NCBI GenBank assembly: GCA_036768485.1
Contig: JAVLUZ010000341.1
Span: 2,625,468 to 2,689,467 of the forward strand
Length of the DNA: 64,000 nucleotides
Direction of reading: 5' to 3'
Source of the DNA: Mermis nigrescens
Taxonomy: Eukaryota > Nematoda > Enoplea > Mermithida > Mermithidae
Under the pieces are notes generated by a model, which searched no databases, was not told where the DNA came from, and was given only the letters and a program-made list of their open reading frames with translations. Positions 13,001 through 23,826 of the stretch are shown here, in pieces (position 1 is the first letter of the stretch; each line of letters starts with the position of its first letter). A program made the position numbers and the translations under genes.

Positions 13001-16000
13001 ATGTCTGTATATCGTGTAAATTTTAGAAGACATTTCAATGTATCATGAAAAGTCACAGCCTATGTCGTTTGGGAGGCTAACCGGAAAATATCTAACTTGA
13101 TCTAATTATAATATTAATTTATTATTAAGTTGCAACAATTCCGAAACTTAATACCTATTGAAAAACTTATTTCAAAAAAGACTGCTGCAAATCTTGATAA
13201 ACCGGTAATTTCTTGTACTAAGTGAGAGGCTTGAAGTTCCACAGTTTTATTTTGCTATGTTTTCCTCATAGACTTCATCCTTCCAGGAAATCCTAAAGGA
13301 CATGTGCACAAATCTATGTTCATCGATTTCGAAGAAGGTAACTCGATAATCGAGGAGATTTTTCAAAATTTAAATTTAAACTTCCAATTTCTGCATTTAA
13401 ATTCAATTTTATCAATAAAGTCAAAATCGCAAATACGGTAACTCTGCGTACGTGATAGTGATGGGAGAGGTGGCGGTTGTGGATATAAGATTTTCTGGCA
13501 TACGAGGCGGAATTCCAACTTTTCCCTGAAACGGTCAAAAAAAGTCCCGAAAATCCGTTAACGCGCCAAAGAGCATTTTTTCTTCGGAGAATTCTAAAAT
13601 GACTAAAAAATTTTTCTTAAAATAAGCTATATATTGGTTGTGACGCTGTGTCACAAAAAGACTAAATGCATATCCAGAGGATAAGTGGCTGTAGCGCTCT
13701 TCCACATAATTTAGCTTACGCTGGCCCGAAGCGCAAAATTTTTTTCCAGAATTTTCGCTGAAAAATGAAAACAAACTTTTTAAATTGCAATTTTATCGAT
13801 CTAAAAAATCAATGTTACATCAACGAAGTATTCACTGAGTAGGAAAAATCATTTCTGGCGCAGAATTAGGACGATTAGACTGCCATGAAGGACAGTAAAT
13901 GTTATTGAAAAGTAATATCCCGCGCCAAACATCCGAAAAAATATGCAAAATTATGACAGAGATAAAAAACCGTTAGAAAATACAAAATACTTATATATCT
14001 GCCTTTATCACGACAGCCATCTTAGATAAGCAGCAGACCCTGCTCGTTTTTCTAAGTCGCACCTGAAGGTTGGGTCATCTTAGTCGCTGCATGCAGGTGC
14101 AGGTTTAAAGCCCATTATGCTGCCATGCAAATACAACTCTCTCAAGCAAAAACCCAATAATAAAGAAAATGAATAAAGTCTCCCTCTTTTGGCAAGAATT
14201 TTTCTTAATTGAGACTAAACAGCTGATAAAAAATCCGATCACTATAACGAGCAAATAATGAAAGAGTCAAGACGAGCACATTTTAAAGTGCCTTTTTGGG
14301 CTGAAAAAACAGTAGATACGCGTCAACAACATCGTTTTTCGGCGTTTCTGACGATGCTCTAACTTTCTAGAGCACAAAAAAACATGAAAAAATTCAAAAA
14401 AATCAAAAAAAACTCGAGCGAGTCGAACAAAATATAGCCAAAAAATGAGATGGCGCGAAACGCCGAAAATTTGACATTTTTGAGCAAACAGATGGCTAGA
14501 AACGCTTAAAAAGCAGCTTTTCTACAAAATTTCTGGAATTTTCTGGAAAACCGCGAATTCTGCGGGGGTGAAAAAATTTCTAAGTGGTGGGGAATTTTTC
14601 TGGGGGAGGAGGGACGAAACTCCCAAATCATGTGTGGGTAATGCTAACCTAACAGTTGATATATCATTGATAGAGAAATATTGGATAATATGTACTCGAA
14701 AGAGTTCTTACAATGCAATAGCAAGAGCCCGTCAAAGTTGTTTAGCCGTCAGAGAAATATAGGTGTGCTATTTCTGCCGCTAAAGGTCATAAATTCATTG
14801 CAAAGATATGCGACATTGTATATCTTGGGTCATTTTACCCACATTTTATTGATATCTTGTACTATCCTTAAAAGCCATATTTTATGTAAAGCATATATAC
14901 CGCATAAGTCGTGAACAAATCATGAGGGTCCAGAAGTAAAGCATGCTATAGCTCACTCTATCTTCAACCTGTCCGATCATTTCGTCGAAACCTTTTATCA
15001 GCCCGTAGCAAGAAAAACCATATCGCCTGTCCCTAAGATAGCTTCTCTTGTCATTATCAGAATCCGGCTTGGTCAAAATATAAAAAGTCTGATTGCTAAT
15101 AGATATCGATGACCAGTTGACCGTTGTTCTTGGCGGAAATTTAAATATTTTCAAGGCATTGTTATCTGCGTAAGGAAATTCAAAAAACAAATTAACTTTA
15201 CTCCAACTGACCAAGGTATTAAGGGTATGCTAATAAATAGATAGAATCCGTTCGACAATATGACAAATACGAAATCATTTTTCCTTTACTTAGGTACTGT
15301 ACTGTAACATTTTTGTGGCGTTTTTGATAGGGCATCAATTTAGAAAAGTAAAACACTTCGTTTATCCTAGAAGATATTAAATTACATGGTAGCAATGAAA
15401 AATTGACGCATGAAGACTTACTTTTTAGGAATATTGAATTCGCGGAGGTGCACACTCACGGCTCATTTTCCTCATAAAATAAATTAGCTGAACATAAAGC
15501 TCTGGTTCATTTCATATTAGTTGAGTTAGTTACTAATTGCTAAAACAGCATAAAACTATGTTAATCCACAGTTTCTAGCCAATTTCAAGCATTTTTGCAG
15601 ACAATTTTCGATTTTCATCCATTTTTAGCCGTCATTTTAACTCATTTTCCGCAGAAAATTTTCAATTTTTCCATTCAGGGGGTATAGACCCCAAACCCTA
15701 TCCCAACGTGCGTGTCTTATCAGGAGTTATGGCCCCGGAGTGGCTCCTACCCACGTCGAATTTCTAGTTTCCAAAAAAAGAACTAAGCATACCGCTTCAA
15801 GCAAATTTTATTGATTTTTTGGCGTAAAAACGCCTATCAGGTTTTCAGAATTCGCAAGTAACCAATTTTTTCCTCACATGTTCTCAGTCGAGTGAGTTTT
15901 CTGTAAATATTTCTCAAGATTTCGAAATTAAGAAAAAGTCGTCATAAAATTTGCGGTGCGTCTGTTTCAGAGGAGGAAAAAGTTGCATCATAAAATTTTT

Positions 16001-19000
16001 TCGTATCAGACTGAATCCGAGAAATCAAGTGCTGTAGATAATATACATGTATTGTCACAGGGTCAAGCAAACGACAAAAATATCCCTCACAATAAATGAC
16101 GTGGACGGTTGACGTTATTTCGTTTCAAACAACCATGCATCTCCACAAGAAGTGAAAAAAATCAATCTAGTCCATTTCAAGAATATAGGTACTTTCTAAT
16201 AAGTCGTTTCAGACTACGTCCTCAAACTGCATACGCAAAATGGAAATAATAAATGGAATAAATAGAAAATTTGACATGGGTACTTTACTATAACAACTTA
16301 AGACCGTGTGCTGTGCAAGCAGTGCAAGGCTGCTGAACATAATGTCTCTGAGTATATCAGATTTGGGATTTAATCGATCGGGCGTATGGATAAGACCATA
16401 CGTGTTCTCGGGTGCGTAAGACACCCTCAGAAAGGTAACTGACACTCCCCTCATCAAATGGCTATGACCCCCCGAATGGCCACTTTTCCAAAAATATCGT
16501 AAAGTGTGCTGTTTTAAGCGGTTTTTCTATTTTTAACTCATAACTGTCGAATTTCGGCCCTTCGCGCCATACACTCATTTTTTAGGCTACGATTTGTTCA
16601 ATTTATGCAATTTTTTCGAATTTTTTCTAATTTTTCATGTTCTGGAAAGAACGAGCATCGTCCGAAAGGTCAGACACGATGTTTTTAATGTATAACCATC
16701 ATGTTTCAGCCCATGAAAGGTGCTTTGATAAAGAAGTTTCATCTAAATAACCCCTAGAATACCAATGCTTTACATGTATGGGGAAGACCCCTACTATCCA
16801 TCCATAGTCGGCAATTCTCAAAGTTGAGGATTTTTTGTGTCCTGTGGAACTTCTAGCACAACTTCGCGTTTGCCAGCCTTTTGAAAAGTAAGCATTAGAA
16901 GATCGGCTACTACCACTTCTTGAAAAAACGGCCACTATTCTCTCCCATCAGGAATTTGAAATAATTAACGTGCGCTTCGTACCCTTCTCGGATGCATCGT
17001 CCATCGAGACTAATCTAACATTTGAATTGTGTCCCGCGGCGAAAGTGCAACGAGCAGACTCAAAGCGTCGCATTGCGTCGTCGAGTCGTTTCTCGACCCG
17101 CTGCATTTTTTTAAAAGCTCTTCCATCCTCGCCATCACAGCTCAAATCCAGGCGCATGTGCCAATCAAGTTGAGCGTCGTGCCGAAACGACGGTGCCACC
17201 AAGCGGCGACGTTTTTCCGCAGGCTGCACATCCGCATACTCTTCATTCAAATCTGAGAGCCAAAAAACAAAATTATGGTCATCAATCGCAGGATGTTTAG
17301 AAAGTTCCCTCATATCCGGTAACAGGCATGCACAGCATGGGAATCGTGGGTGAGGGGAGTAAAATTTTAAAGCGTCTTTTTTTGGACCCGTAAATTGGGG
17401 GTACGCATCAAAAACATCGTTTTTTGGCGTTTCTGACGATGCTCTATCTTTCTGGAGCATAAAAACATTAGAAAAATTTGAAAAAAAGAAAAAAATTGAA
17501 TAAATTGAACAAAATGTAGTAAGACCATGAGTATATGGCGCGAAGCGCCAAAATTTGACACTTTTGAGCAAATAAATAGCTAAAATGCTTAAAAGGCACA
17601 TTTTCTACGAATTTCTCAAAAAATTTTGGCAATTTCGAAAAATCGCGGATTCTGGAGGAGGGGTGAAAAAATTTCGGGAGGGTTGAATTTTTTCTGGATG
17701 GGGGAAGGGAAACCTATCCCAAACCCCAAGAGCATGTATCTCCGGGAACAAAACGGCATTGAAATTAAAATGCTGAAAACTCGTAACGTTGATTTTATCC
17801 GCCCAGTGCGACAACATCTCCAGAAAACTAAGTCCAGCGGTAAATAACCTTTCAAGTCAAGTCGGGAAGTTCAGAGTCCACCAAATTTTCAAAAATTTTT
17901 CAAAATCAAAAATGCAAAATTTTTTGACCTCGTGTAAAAATTTGTGAGTCAGCTAAACGAGGCCAAAATAAGTTAAATCTTTGTATAATATGCACGTGCA
18001 AGATTTTCAAGAGGCTTTTTGCACAGTGCAAAGAGGCCTGTGTAAAAAAACAACACTGATCAGGACAGCCAGTCTTTTCCGTTCGGAGACCGAACGGGGT
18101 GAATCACTGAACATTGCCCAGGTATGACAATCTGTTCTGCTCTGATATATATTATTGAGCTAATTAACAATGAGAGACTTGGGGCTAAGATTGAAGTACG
18201 GGTAATTTTAAAAACATTCAATTCGAAATCTCGAAAAATGGATAGTAAATTCACAAGAATTCAAAGACAATTATTTTTGTATGTACACATAGAAGTTTTA
18301 AGTTCGATAGTAAGCAAATATAAATATAAGTTTATGGAATACATAGAAGAAATTTAATCCCTACGTACTGTTAACACCGTCATAACTTTAACTGAGCAAT
18401 GCTGAATCCGATTCTCGAACTATATAGTCTGTTTTACATAAGCTTGCGGCTTTCACTTAGCGGTTTTCAGTAGCTGTAAATCAACAATTTCCTATAATGC
18501 GTTAAATTGCTCCATATTAACCGTACACTTTACGGCAGCGAAAATTTCTTAGAGAATAGCAAGTATACGCGAAACAGACTAAACCATGCAGACATGTAAC
18601 AGCTCAAAATTTAGGATGGGTGTAGTCGGCCATTTTAGTGGGGAGGGGTTAGCACAACCCACAATTTTTGTCCAAAAATTGTAAAAAAGCGCCTAAAAAT
18701 TGCCGTCCGAAATTGGGGGGTGGGGGGGTTATAATTTCCGAATTTAGGGGACGACGAACTTTGAGTGAGGGATCTCCCATCCCTTGCGATGATTACACGT
18801 CAGCGTTCCTATCGAAGAGTGTCAATATGAGGATCAAGAGTGAAATACAAAATTTTCAAACGAATAATATGTAGTAGAAAACACTAGTTTTTATCACTTA
18901 AGCCTTCATAATTTTTCTTTTTATTCTTTTAAGCTATTTCTGACAAAGAAGATTGAATTCAATTTTAAAATGTATTTTATCGCATGCTCATTTCTCACCA

Positions 19001-19239
19001 ATTTCATGCTCATTTCTCACCAAATTGTACAAAGTCAACTTTTGCAAGTGATCTAGATAAAAAATTACACACCAGCAAAAATTTCAAATTTTTTCGATGA
19101 ACCTACCATCGTCAGTCGGGAAGAATAATCCATTTTGGCGATCATCTCGTACCTGCTCTAACCTATTATCGGTAATTCCCATTCCCTCATCAATATTCAA
19201 GTCTCGTTCGTATCCATAATCTTCTAGATCCTCGAACAT
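983..19239 (-). CDS. CHTF18: CTF18/CHTF18 clamp-loader subunit (multi-exon gene, partial)
   Basis: Ctf18 is the AAA+ large subunit of the Ctf18-RFC clamp loader, which acts in the nucleus at forks in PCNA loading, cohesion and checkpoint signalling. Exons recognised on the minus strand: 19239-19107 (start ATG), 17252-16983, 15165-14957, 12926-12843, 9688-9351, 8577-8454, then 4336-4080 and 1094-983. The first six join in phase through GT-AG introns. Diagnostic motifs in order: WVEKYRAKVYTDLLSDD, LLTWLKLWDECVF, P-loop GPPGVGKTTLAH, SDDR, LIIDEIDGAP, LNTLQFL. The exon or exons between DEIDGAP and the 4336 exon were not found, and the 3' end lies beyond the window or is unrecognised. Introns are full of transposons. 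The family assignment is secure. Whether the locus is functional depends on the missing exon. Confidence 0.85.
1313..1874 (-). mobile_element. hAT-like non-autonomous element, CAGTGGCGGATCTAG family (family 2)
   Basis: The right end reads GATCCGCCACTG and the body matches the copies at 34564-46191 and 53716-54751 (TTTTTGGCCGTCAGTGA, GGAAAATTCTAGATCC). No transposase is present. The left terminus is diverged (GGAGTGGATTTAAGG). The interval 1095-1312 before it and 1875-2245 after it show nothing I can assign. Confidence 0.6.
2246..3657. mobile_element. hAT-like element with GGACCC-word termini
   Basis: The left end TAGGGATGTGTCGGG and the right end CCGGCACACCCCTA are imperfect inverted repeats. 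Both subterminal zones are built from GGACCCGG/ACCCGA words. Flanks ATAACGAC and ATAACAAA are a plausible decayed 8-bp duplication. The interior (2640-3060) is a repeat shared with 5700-6190, and 3060-3475 is shared with 7910-8385. No coding sequence was recognised. Confidence 0.5.
3660..4010. repeat. degenerate CAGACATGCACAG-family copy
   Basis: Fragments such as GGCTAAAAACGCTTAAAGCAG and TTCTTTCTAGAATATGAAAAC match the repeat family also present at 13540, 14290, 17325, 28195, 31232 and 55441. There are no terminal duplications and no coding content. Confidence 0.4.
4080..4336 (-). CDS. CHTF18: CTF18 later exon (RFC helical region)
   Basis: The acceptor is AATTTCTAG at 4337 and the donor is GTGACA at 4079. 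The exon encodes a segment with LLCEKTERDVRTCLNTLQFL, matching the conserved Ctf18 C-E-K-T-D-x-D-I-R-x-C-x-N-T-L-Q-F-L stretch of the post-AAA helical domain. It continues through a polar linker to DLHKSLFAVWSSIFRVP. At least one exon is missing between this and exon 6. Confidence 0.85.
4484..5345. repeat. GGACCC/GTCCGG-word element
   Basis: It opens TAGGGATGGACCGGGTCC like the hAT-like element at 2246 and contains several GTCCGG and GACCCGG words at 4500-4680 and again at 5230-5335. Between them is a low-complexity AATTAATTA stretch (4740-5030). The right terminus could not be fixed. Confidence 0.4.
5690..6190. repeat. repeat shared with 2640-3060
   Basis: Diverged tandem-looking units of roughly 120 bp contain TTCTTATCTTCAGAAAG and AAAATTGATTTTAAAG words. 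The same units occur inside the element at 2246-3657. No open frame was recognised. Confidence 0.4.
6387..6585 (-). mobile_element. short ACATGTAA-family element (family 3)
   Basis: The sequence runs from CATACATGTTACAGGGG to GAGCCGTCACATATATG. Other copies lie at 9790, 18592, 23415, 25345 and 28516. It is a MITE-sized repeat with G-rich GGTCCCC segments and no coding capacity. Target duplications are not resolvable because the ends themselves resemble CATGTATG. Confidence 0.45.
6934..7323. mobile_element. Tc1/mariner-like short element with TA duplication
   Basis: The left end CAGGGTGTCCAGTAATTTCG and the right end CGAATTACTGGACACCCTG are inverted repeats of about 27 bp, flanked by TA on both sides (6932-6933 and 7324-7325). 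On the minus strand inside is a short open stretch starting MAKLEDSDLRKEIDRIMA, probably the N-terminal stub of a transposase. The element is 390 bp and non-autonomous. Confidence 0.7.
7515..7585. repeat. ATT/ATG trinucleotide microsatellite
   Basis: Runs of TTATTATTATGATTATTATG with occasional TTG interruptions. The rest of 7586-7905 shows nothing recognisable. Confidence 0.8.
7905..8390. repeat. repeat shared with 3060-3480
   Basis: Words such as CTTGCGGGGTTGGTCC and CCCCGTGCCCATGTATG match 3370-3475. Shorter relatives occur at 15540-15740 and 52690-52990. The element lies in the CTF18 intron next to exon 6, so its insertion may explain why the next exon is hard to find. Confidence 0.45.
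8454..8577 (-). CDS. CHTF18: CTF18 exon 6 (Walker B, DEID)
   Basis: The acceptor is ATTTTAG at 8578 and the donor is GTAAGT at 8453. The exon encodes DDRTLDAFRRQLENVTQM and then LIIDEIDGAP, the Walker B/DEID box of Ctf18. The next exon should begin near AAIN-LL. I searched the minus strand down to 4337 by eye and did not find it. Confidence 0.92.
9351..9688 (-). CDS. CHTF18: CTF18 exon 5 (Walker A)
   Basis: The acceptor is AATTTTCCAG and the donor is GTATAT. The 338-bp exon opens GVNRTLLTWLKLWDECVF, a very conserved Ctf18 stretch, then a Ser/Asn-rich linker, then the ATP-binding loop LLCGPPGVGKTTLAHICAKH and CEMNA. The exon ends with AG, and with the C of exon 6 this makes the Ser of the SDDR motif. 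This is the strongest evidence for the gene family. Confidence 0.92.
9785..10025 (-). mobile_element. short ACATGTAA-family element (family 3)
   Basis: It runs from CAGACATGTAATAGGGGG to AGCCATCACATGTATG in the same orientation as the copy at 6387. It contains a small internal duplication of GGTCATTTAG. No genes are seen in 8578-9350 or 10026-10320. Confidence 0.5.
10321..11139. mobile_element. fold-back element with long inverted repeats
   Basis: About 180 bp at 10321-10505 (AGCAAAGAAAAGTGCTCCGA through TCTGCGG) recurs inverted at 10960-11139. The identity is high, with a few substitutions. The centre, about 450 bp, has no recognisable coding sequence. No target duplication is evident. Confidence 0.6.
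12405..12475. repeat. AAT/ATT microsatellite forming a palindrome
   Basis: An (AAT)n run is followed by (ATT)n/(TAT)n, so the tract can fold on itself. The remaining 11140-12842 has no supported gene, although small open frames exist by chance. Confidence 0.8.
12843..12926 (-). CDS. CHTF18: CTF18 exon 4 (WVEKY box)
   Basis: This 84-bp exon (28 codons) lies between acceptor TTCAGTGCAG and donor GTAAGA. It encodes LMWVEKYRAKVYTDLLSDD, the clamp-loader signature in which W-V-x-K-Y begins the AAA module. It starts and ends between codons, matching exons 3 and 5. Confidence 0.85.
13540..13795 (-). repeat. CAGACATGCACAG-family copy (family 4)
   Basis: It contains the family words CGCCAAAGAGCATTTTTT and TTTTCGCTGAAAAATG. 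It is degenerate and non-coding. Confidence 0.35.
14275..14640 (+). repeat. CAGACATGCACAG-family copy (family 4)
   Basis: The order of blocks is AAAGTGCCTTTTTGGGC, GGCGTTTCTGACGATGCTC, a poly-AAAAATC stretch, GGCGCGAAACGCCG, and then GGGGGTGAAAAAATTTCT. It matches the copies at 17325, 31232 and 55441. Confidence 0.5.
14957..15165 (-). CDS. CHTF18: CTF18 exon 3 (pre-AAA conserved region)
   Basis: The acceptor is CCTTACGCAG and the donor is GTGAGC. The exon encodes about 70 residues with KFPPRTTVNWSSISISNQTF, which lines up with the Ctf18 segment where a Pro-Pro motif precedes a short beta strand pair, then ends GQVEDR, the start of the helix before the AAA domain. The phase is consistent with both neighbours. 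Confidence 0.7.
16983..17252 (-). CDS. CHTF18: CTF18 exon 2
   Basis: The acceptor is GGCTCTCAG and the donor is GTACGA. The exon encodes about 90 residues, including a nuclear-localisation-like AEKRRRL and a basic/acidic predicted helix (KKMQRVEKRLDDAMRRFESA). The phase matches exon 1 (one leftover base) and exon 3 (one leftover G). This region is poorly conserved in Ctf18, so the assignment rests on splice phase and position. Confidence 0.65.
17320..17745 (+). repeat. CAGACATGCACAG-family copy (family 4)
   Basis: It begins GCATGCACAGCATGGGAATC and ends in a GGGGGAAGGG stretch followed by CATGTATC. It contains the palindrome GGCGCGAAGCGCC at about 17538. It lies in the CTF18 intron upstream of exon 2. 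Open frames here are chance reads of the repeat. Confidence 0.55.
18590..18805 (+). mobile_element. short ACATGTAA-family element (family 3)
   Basis: It runs from CAGACATGTAACAGCTCAAA through a G-rich tract and a GGGATCTCCC segment. It lies in the first CTF18 coding intron. Confidence 0.45.
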
Positions 19240-19264
19240 TGCGACAGCAACCGTTTTCACGAAG
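19107..19264 (-). CDS. CHTF18: CTF18 exon 1 (start codon)
   Basis: The acceptor TTTTATTTTAG ends at 19265, so at least one 5' UTR exon lies upstream. The ATG is at 19239 and opens MFEDLEDYGYERDLNIDEG, an acidic N-terminus like that of other Ctf18 proteins. The donor is GTAGGT at 19106. The exon leaves one G, which combines in phase with the next exon to make Asp. I chose this start because it is the only ATG in the open frame and it follows a spliced leader. Confidence 0.75.
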
Positions 19265-20159
19265 CTAAAATAAAACCTGGTTAACTTAACTAGATACTGT
19301 TAGCGTCCAGATGAAGAACCAGGATTAACCAACCAGACGTATCAAAAAGTATGAAACACGCGCACTGAGTTGCGGAAGTACTTAGTGTCCTTTGCCTCTA
19401 TGAAGAAAACACAAAAACTTTGCTGTATCTAGAGGCTAATTTGATGCAGTCACCTAGTACCAATACTTTAAAAAAGTTGGCAAGATAAAAATGCACTTCT
19501 ATATGCAATATCTGGTAATCTTTAGGCAAAAATTTTCTAGCTTCTGCAACTCTATGCATCAAGCAACAGATAGGCAGGCAATCCGCATACACTATTTGGA
19601 AATCGATTAATATTTTTCACTTAATTTTTTGCCTAAAAAATTCAAATGAAAAATTTCCGCGCCTAAAAGACTGCCGAAAAAAGGTGATTAACTGATTTTG
19701 TACAGTGTACATATTTGGTGCTTTTCGAAATATTTGAATTCAAAACTTTCGACTTTTCCCGCACATAAAATCCAGGATACGGGCTTGGACATATAATCGT
19801 ACTACCTAATTTGAAATTCAAAATTCTGACTTTAGAATTATTAGGATTTAAAATTCTGACCCGCGGTACTAGTTGTAATTACACCACAATTTAAATTTTC
19901 TGGAAAATACGTACTTTTACCCTAAATCTATAAAAACAATTTACCATAAATTTTTCGCTCCGTTAGCGACAAGAAAGCTGCGGAAACGTTAGCTGCTAAA
20001 CGCTATTTAAAACAAATACATGTTTTTTCCTGACCAGAAACGAAAATGGGAGGAACATGAGACCTATGAATTCTTCAGAAATTTTATTCTTAAATGCACG
20101 ATTAAAGCCAAAAATAAGTAATACTGATCTTTTAAATTATATTGACATTATATAGAAAT

Positions 20160-20810
20160 AGCCCATATATGTAACGAATCGAAATTGGGGGGTCCCGGCC
20201 ATACATGGGCAGAACCAAAATTCTGGGGGAAAAGTGCAAGATTTTTCAAAGGTCAACAAATGGCCTTAAAATGGTGGTATCTCATCAAGTAGTATCCATC
20301 GGCATCGAAAAATTGCGAAAAAAAAAACAAAAAAAAGTTCCAGAAATTGAATTCTGGGGGGTGCTTACCATAGGTGGGCAGCACCAAAATTCTGGGGGGG
20401 TGAAAAAATTTCTGGGGGGGGGGTGAAAAAATTTTTAAAGGTCAAAAATGGCCTTAAAAATGGTGTTATGGCGAAAAAACACCATTTTTCGACGTTTCTC
20501 ATCAAGCTCTATCCAATGGCATCAAAAAATTGCTAAAAAAGCAAAAAAAAATTTTCTGGGGGGGGGGTATTTTGATTTCTGGGGGGGGGGGTATTTCAAC
20601 TTCTGGGGGTGCATACCCCCAGAACCCCCCACGCCCATGTGTGGTGCCTACCCCCCAAATTCCCACGTGTGGTCCCGGCTATTTTTAAGGGAGAGGGGTA
20701 AATGACCCCCAAAAACAGCCTAAAACGGTCAAAAAATTCGATTTGTTCCAAAAATCGGGGAGGGGGTCAAAAGTTTTCTGGCTTAGGGGGGTTGGGGCAA
20801 CGAAAAATTA
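20160..20810 (+). repeat. G-tract repeat, two tandem units plus tail
   Basis: Units open with a TGGGCAGCACCAAAATTCTG block followed by GGGGGGTG, then have AAAATGGCCTTAAAAATGG, CATCAAGCTCTATCCAATGG and further G8-G10 runs, and end at CCCACGCCCATGTGTGG. Related copies lie at 27030 and, as a single insertion with a target duplication, at 40085-40335. No gene is seen in 19265-20159 or 20811-21810. Confidence 0.6.
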
Positions 20811-21810
20811 GCAAGATTATACAGACATGGAGAAAAAAATAGTGAAGCTCACTTTTCATTATAGACACAGATGACAAAACTTTAATAATTATGTCAATCA
20901 ACAAAAAACAACAATCAACAAGATTGAGCAACAAACGAATCAAGCTAAAAGAAGTTAAAAGAGCGAATAGCAACAGCTAAACAAAACGAACGGTACACAC
21001 AACAATATCCGGTAATTTAAGACAGGATAATGATGACATATCACCCGTGATAAGATGAATTTACATAAAATTAAAATCAAAGCAAGTTTACAGTGACATA
21101 ATTTAATTGAAATAAAACTTGAAATTATGAATAGGTGTATACGCAACAGCGTTAAATGCAAATCACGTCTGACAGTAACAACGGGAATTAGAACAGGAAA
21201 GATTAAAACAGGCAAATAACACCAGGCGCAATATAACAACTGGAGATTTACACTACATGCTTCAATCATGTTTACAAGAAGACAAGTTTACACAGAGCGA
21301 TATAATTTGATAAATAATATCAGGTTTTAAACAGACGCAAGAGTCACCACATCGTTTACGTTTTGTCATAACAACACATAGCGGCTAATATTACATTTAT
21401 ACGCGAGACTAGTATTTCATTGTCATATCGTACATGTTTGAGACTAATTCATAGTTGTACAATAAAAAATGCGTAAACAAAGTGAAAAACAAATTGAAAA
21501 AATGCAGGTGAGCAGAGACTTGAAATACTCATTCTGATTCCGACATCGACAAAGCTTCGGTAATCAAATTGGTGAACGCTTCTTTCAAGCTGAAGTCATT
21601 ACAAAAGCGCTTAAAAACTAACAAAAGCTGCGCGCCAAACAAACAGCAAATCAAGTGATTAACGTCTCATATTTGTATGAAGCAAAACTCGAGTCATCTT
21701 AGTGTGTTGCGCCAACCGTTTGCAATGCAAATATACATACACATACATTGTACATGCTTTGTTGCCTGTATACAAATTTTCCACTTCTAATCAAAAAGTA
21801 TGTTCTCATA

Positions 21811-22365
21811 CAGGCTCGTATCCAGGATTTTATTTCGGAGGGGGCCGAAAATTTTGAGGTCAGACATCTCGAGAACCATTAAATGAGCAAAAATAAAGGC
21901 ATTTTTGAGCGTATCTCAATGAGCACTAAGCAGTGGTGAAGAAAAATTCGAGAAAAATTTCAAAATTTTTTACTTCATTGCATACTCATATTACACAGAT
22001 ATATCGTTAAGCAATCTACACATTTAATTTATCATCATTCAATCAACGAATAATTTCCTAACTTCTGTCTCTGCGCAAAGCGTCAAACAAATTTGACATG
22101 TTTTGCATGTCTAACTCAAATTTGAACGATTTTTGGCAGGCTAGAAGACAAAACTATAGATAAACGATAAATCCGGCGCGAAGCGCCGGAAAATTTTGTT
22201 TTTATTAGCTCAAAAGTGCACTAAAAACCTGTTTTGGTGGTGTTTTAGACCTACTTCGAGAATTTATATATATTTTTCCCTCCGGCGGACCCTTGTGTGT
22301 TTCCAAAATTATTTTTCATTTCCGGGAGGGGCAACCCCTCCCCCCGCCCCCTGAATAAGGGCCTG
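21811..22365 (+). mobile_element. hAT-like non-autonomous element (family 5)
   Basis: It starts CAGGCTCGTATCCAGG and ends AATAAGGGCCTG, which are imperfect inverted ends. Flanks TTCTCATA and ATCGCATA agree at 6 of 8 positions. The body has CGAAAATTTTGAGGTCAGAC and the GGCGCGAAGCGCC palindrome. The interval 22366-23414 shows no assignable feature. A short open stretch at 23074-23331 (+) has no supporting homology or splice evidence. Confidence 0.6.
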
Positions 22366-23414
22366 ATCGCATATTTAAATTAGTCAAAACTTGGATCAAA
22401 ATTTGTGTCACCATATTTTCCATTATAACAGTAATTGCTTTAATTTTCAATCACGAATTAGGCAAAATAAATACTGAATGAAAATGACAATCAATTTGCA
22501 TTCTAACATTAATAGAGTTATTGAAGCTCGCGATTGAGTGTGATCTATTAGGCTTTTAATGCTCTTTTTGTTGATATATTACGTGTTGAGTTTTTGTTTC
22601 TGTTTGTGCAATAAATTGGCCTTTGAAAGCATTCCGGATTTTTAGGGGACACCCGTTACATTAGTTTTACAAGAAGGTCAAGTAAAAAATGTGCATGCAA
22701 ACCACAACTTTTCAATGACGCATGTAGAGGTCAGACAGATGAGTAACTATTAGGCGATCTTGTGTTTATGGAACGTTTTCTACACATTTTTTCCAGAGAC
22801 AAAGGTAGTGAGTGATATTGTCAGAATTAGCCATTGTTCAATTTATCCATAAAGTGCCAATAATCGCGTCAAAATGATCTAAAAAGTAAACATTTTCTTG
22901 ATGAATTTCTATGCTTTTTACCACTGACATAATGCGGTCAAAACGGGCTGAAAACTGCGATCTTACCTAATTGAAACATTTTTTACAATCTATTTCGACC
23001 GTTTTCGTCATCTGGCTAGCAAAAAAAACTGAGAACGAAATTCACTGGTCTCAGTTTCTAGGGTTTAGCTCCCTTGCGAAACCGGATCTTATGCATCCAT
23101 AAATCGAATACAATGCTAAGAGAAATTAGGCAAGAGAACTACTTTCTGCAAAAAATTTTGTCGATTTTTCACGCCTTAAACGAAAAATTAGTCATTCATA
23201 GTCAAGACAAAGATTTCACGTTTCGATACAAAATTGAAGACTCGGAATCATACGAAATCGATCGCCTAAAAGTTGAAAAAGACCACAAATTGGTCGATAT
23301 CCTGCAATATGTCATCTCAAAATTTCTTTAAGTTGTTTCGTCGCCTAGCTCGTCATATGACATGAACAAGTCCAGTAGATAATTTTAGTTCAAACAAAAT
23401 GCAATTTAATCATA

Positions 23415-23640
23415 CTTGTAACGGCTCAAAATTTAGGGAGGGGGAGTCCCCAGCCATTTTCAGCGAGGGGGTACATGACATCGATTTTGGGCCAAAAACT
23501 GTCTAAAAACAAAACGGCTAAAAAATTTAATTTTGCTAGAAATCGGGGGTGGGTTAAAAATTTTCTGACTTTGAAGGGAATGGAGGAACGACCAACTTCG
23601 GTTGGGGAACCCCCCCATAACCCTCTTGCATGTATGAATG
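23415..23640 (+). mobile_element. short ACATGTAA-family element (family 3)
   Basis: It runs from TGTAACGGCTCAAAATTTAG to CCCTCTTGCATGTATG. It lies downstream of the 3' end of the uncharacterised minus-strand gene. Confidence 0.5.
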
Positions 23641-23723
23641 TAATAATGTAATACGCAGTAAAATTGTAGCAATAATCATATTAAGATTTTTGAATAGGAA
23701 ACCCACGAGTACCTACACACATA

Positions 23724-23729
23724 TTTATT
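23724..23729 (-). terminator. candidate polyadenylation signal AATAAA
   Basis: AATAAA on the minus strand lies about 100 bases past the stop codon of the uncharacterised gene ending at 23827. Its position fits a 3' processing signal. In such A+T-rich DNA a chance match is also likely. Confidence 0.35.
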
Positions 23730-23826
23730 TTATAATTTCTATGCATTCATATTCTAATTTTTGACTCATCAAAAACATTCTTCTTCGCTAAGCGTTATCT
23801 GCCGTTTCTCAAATATCTTAAACAGC

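Noticed and set aside
17367..17601. Extension of CTF18 exon 2 upstream as a 217-residue protein
   Set aside because: The upstream part is translation of a family 4 repeat. A clear acceptor at 17253 and phase agreement with exon 1 define the exon instead.
23074..23331. Plus-strand 85-residue frame as an exon
   Set aside because: It looks protein-like (LREIRQENYFLQKILSIF), but I could not find partner exons, convincing splice sites or a known family, so it is only mentioned.
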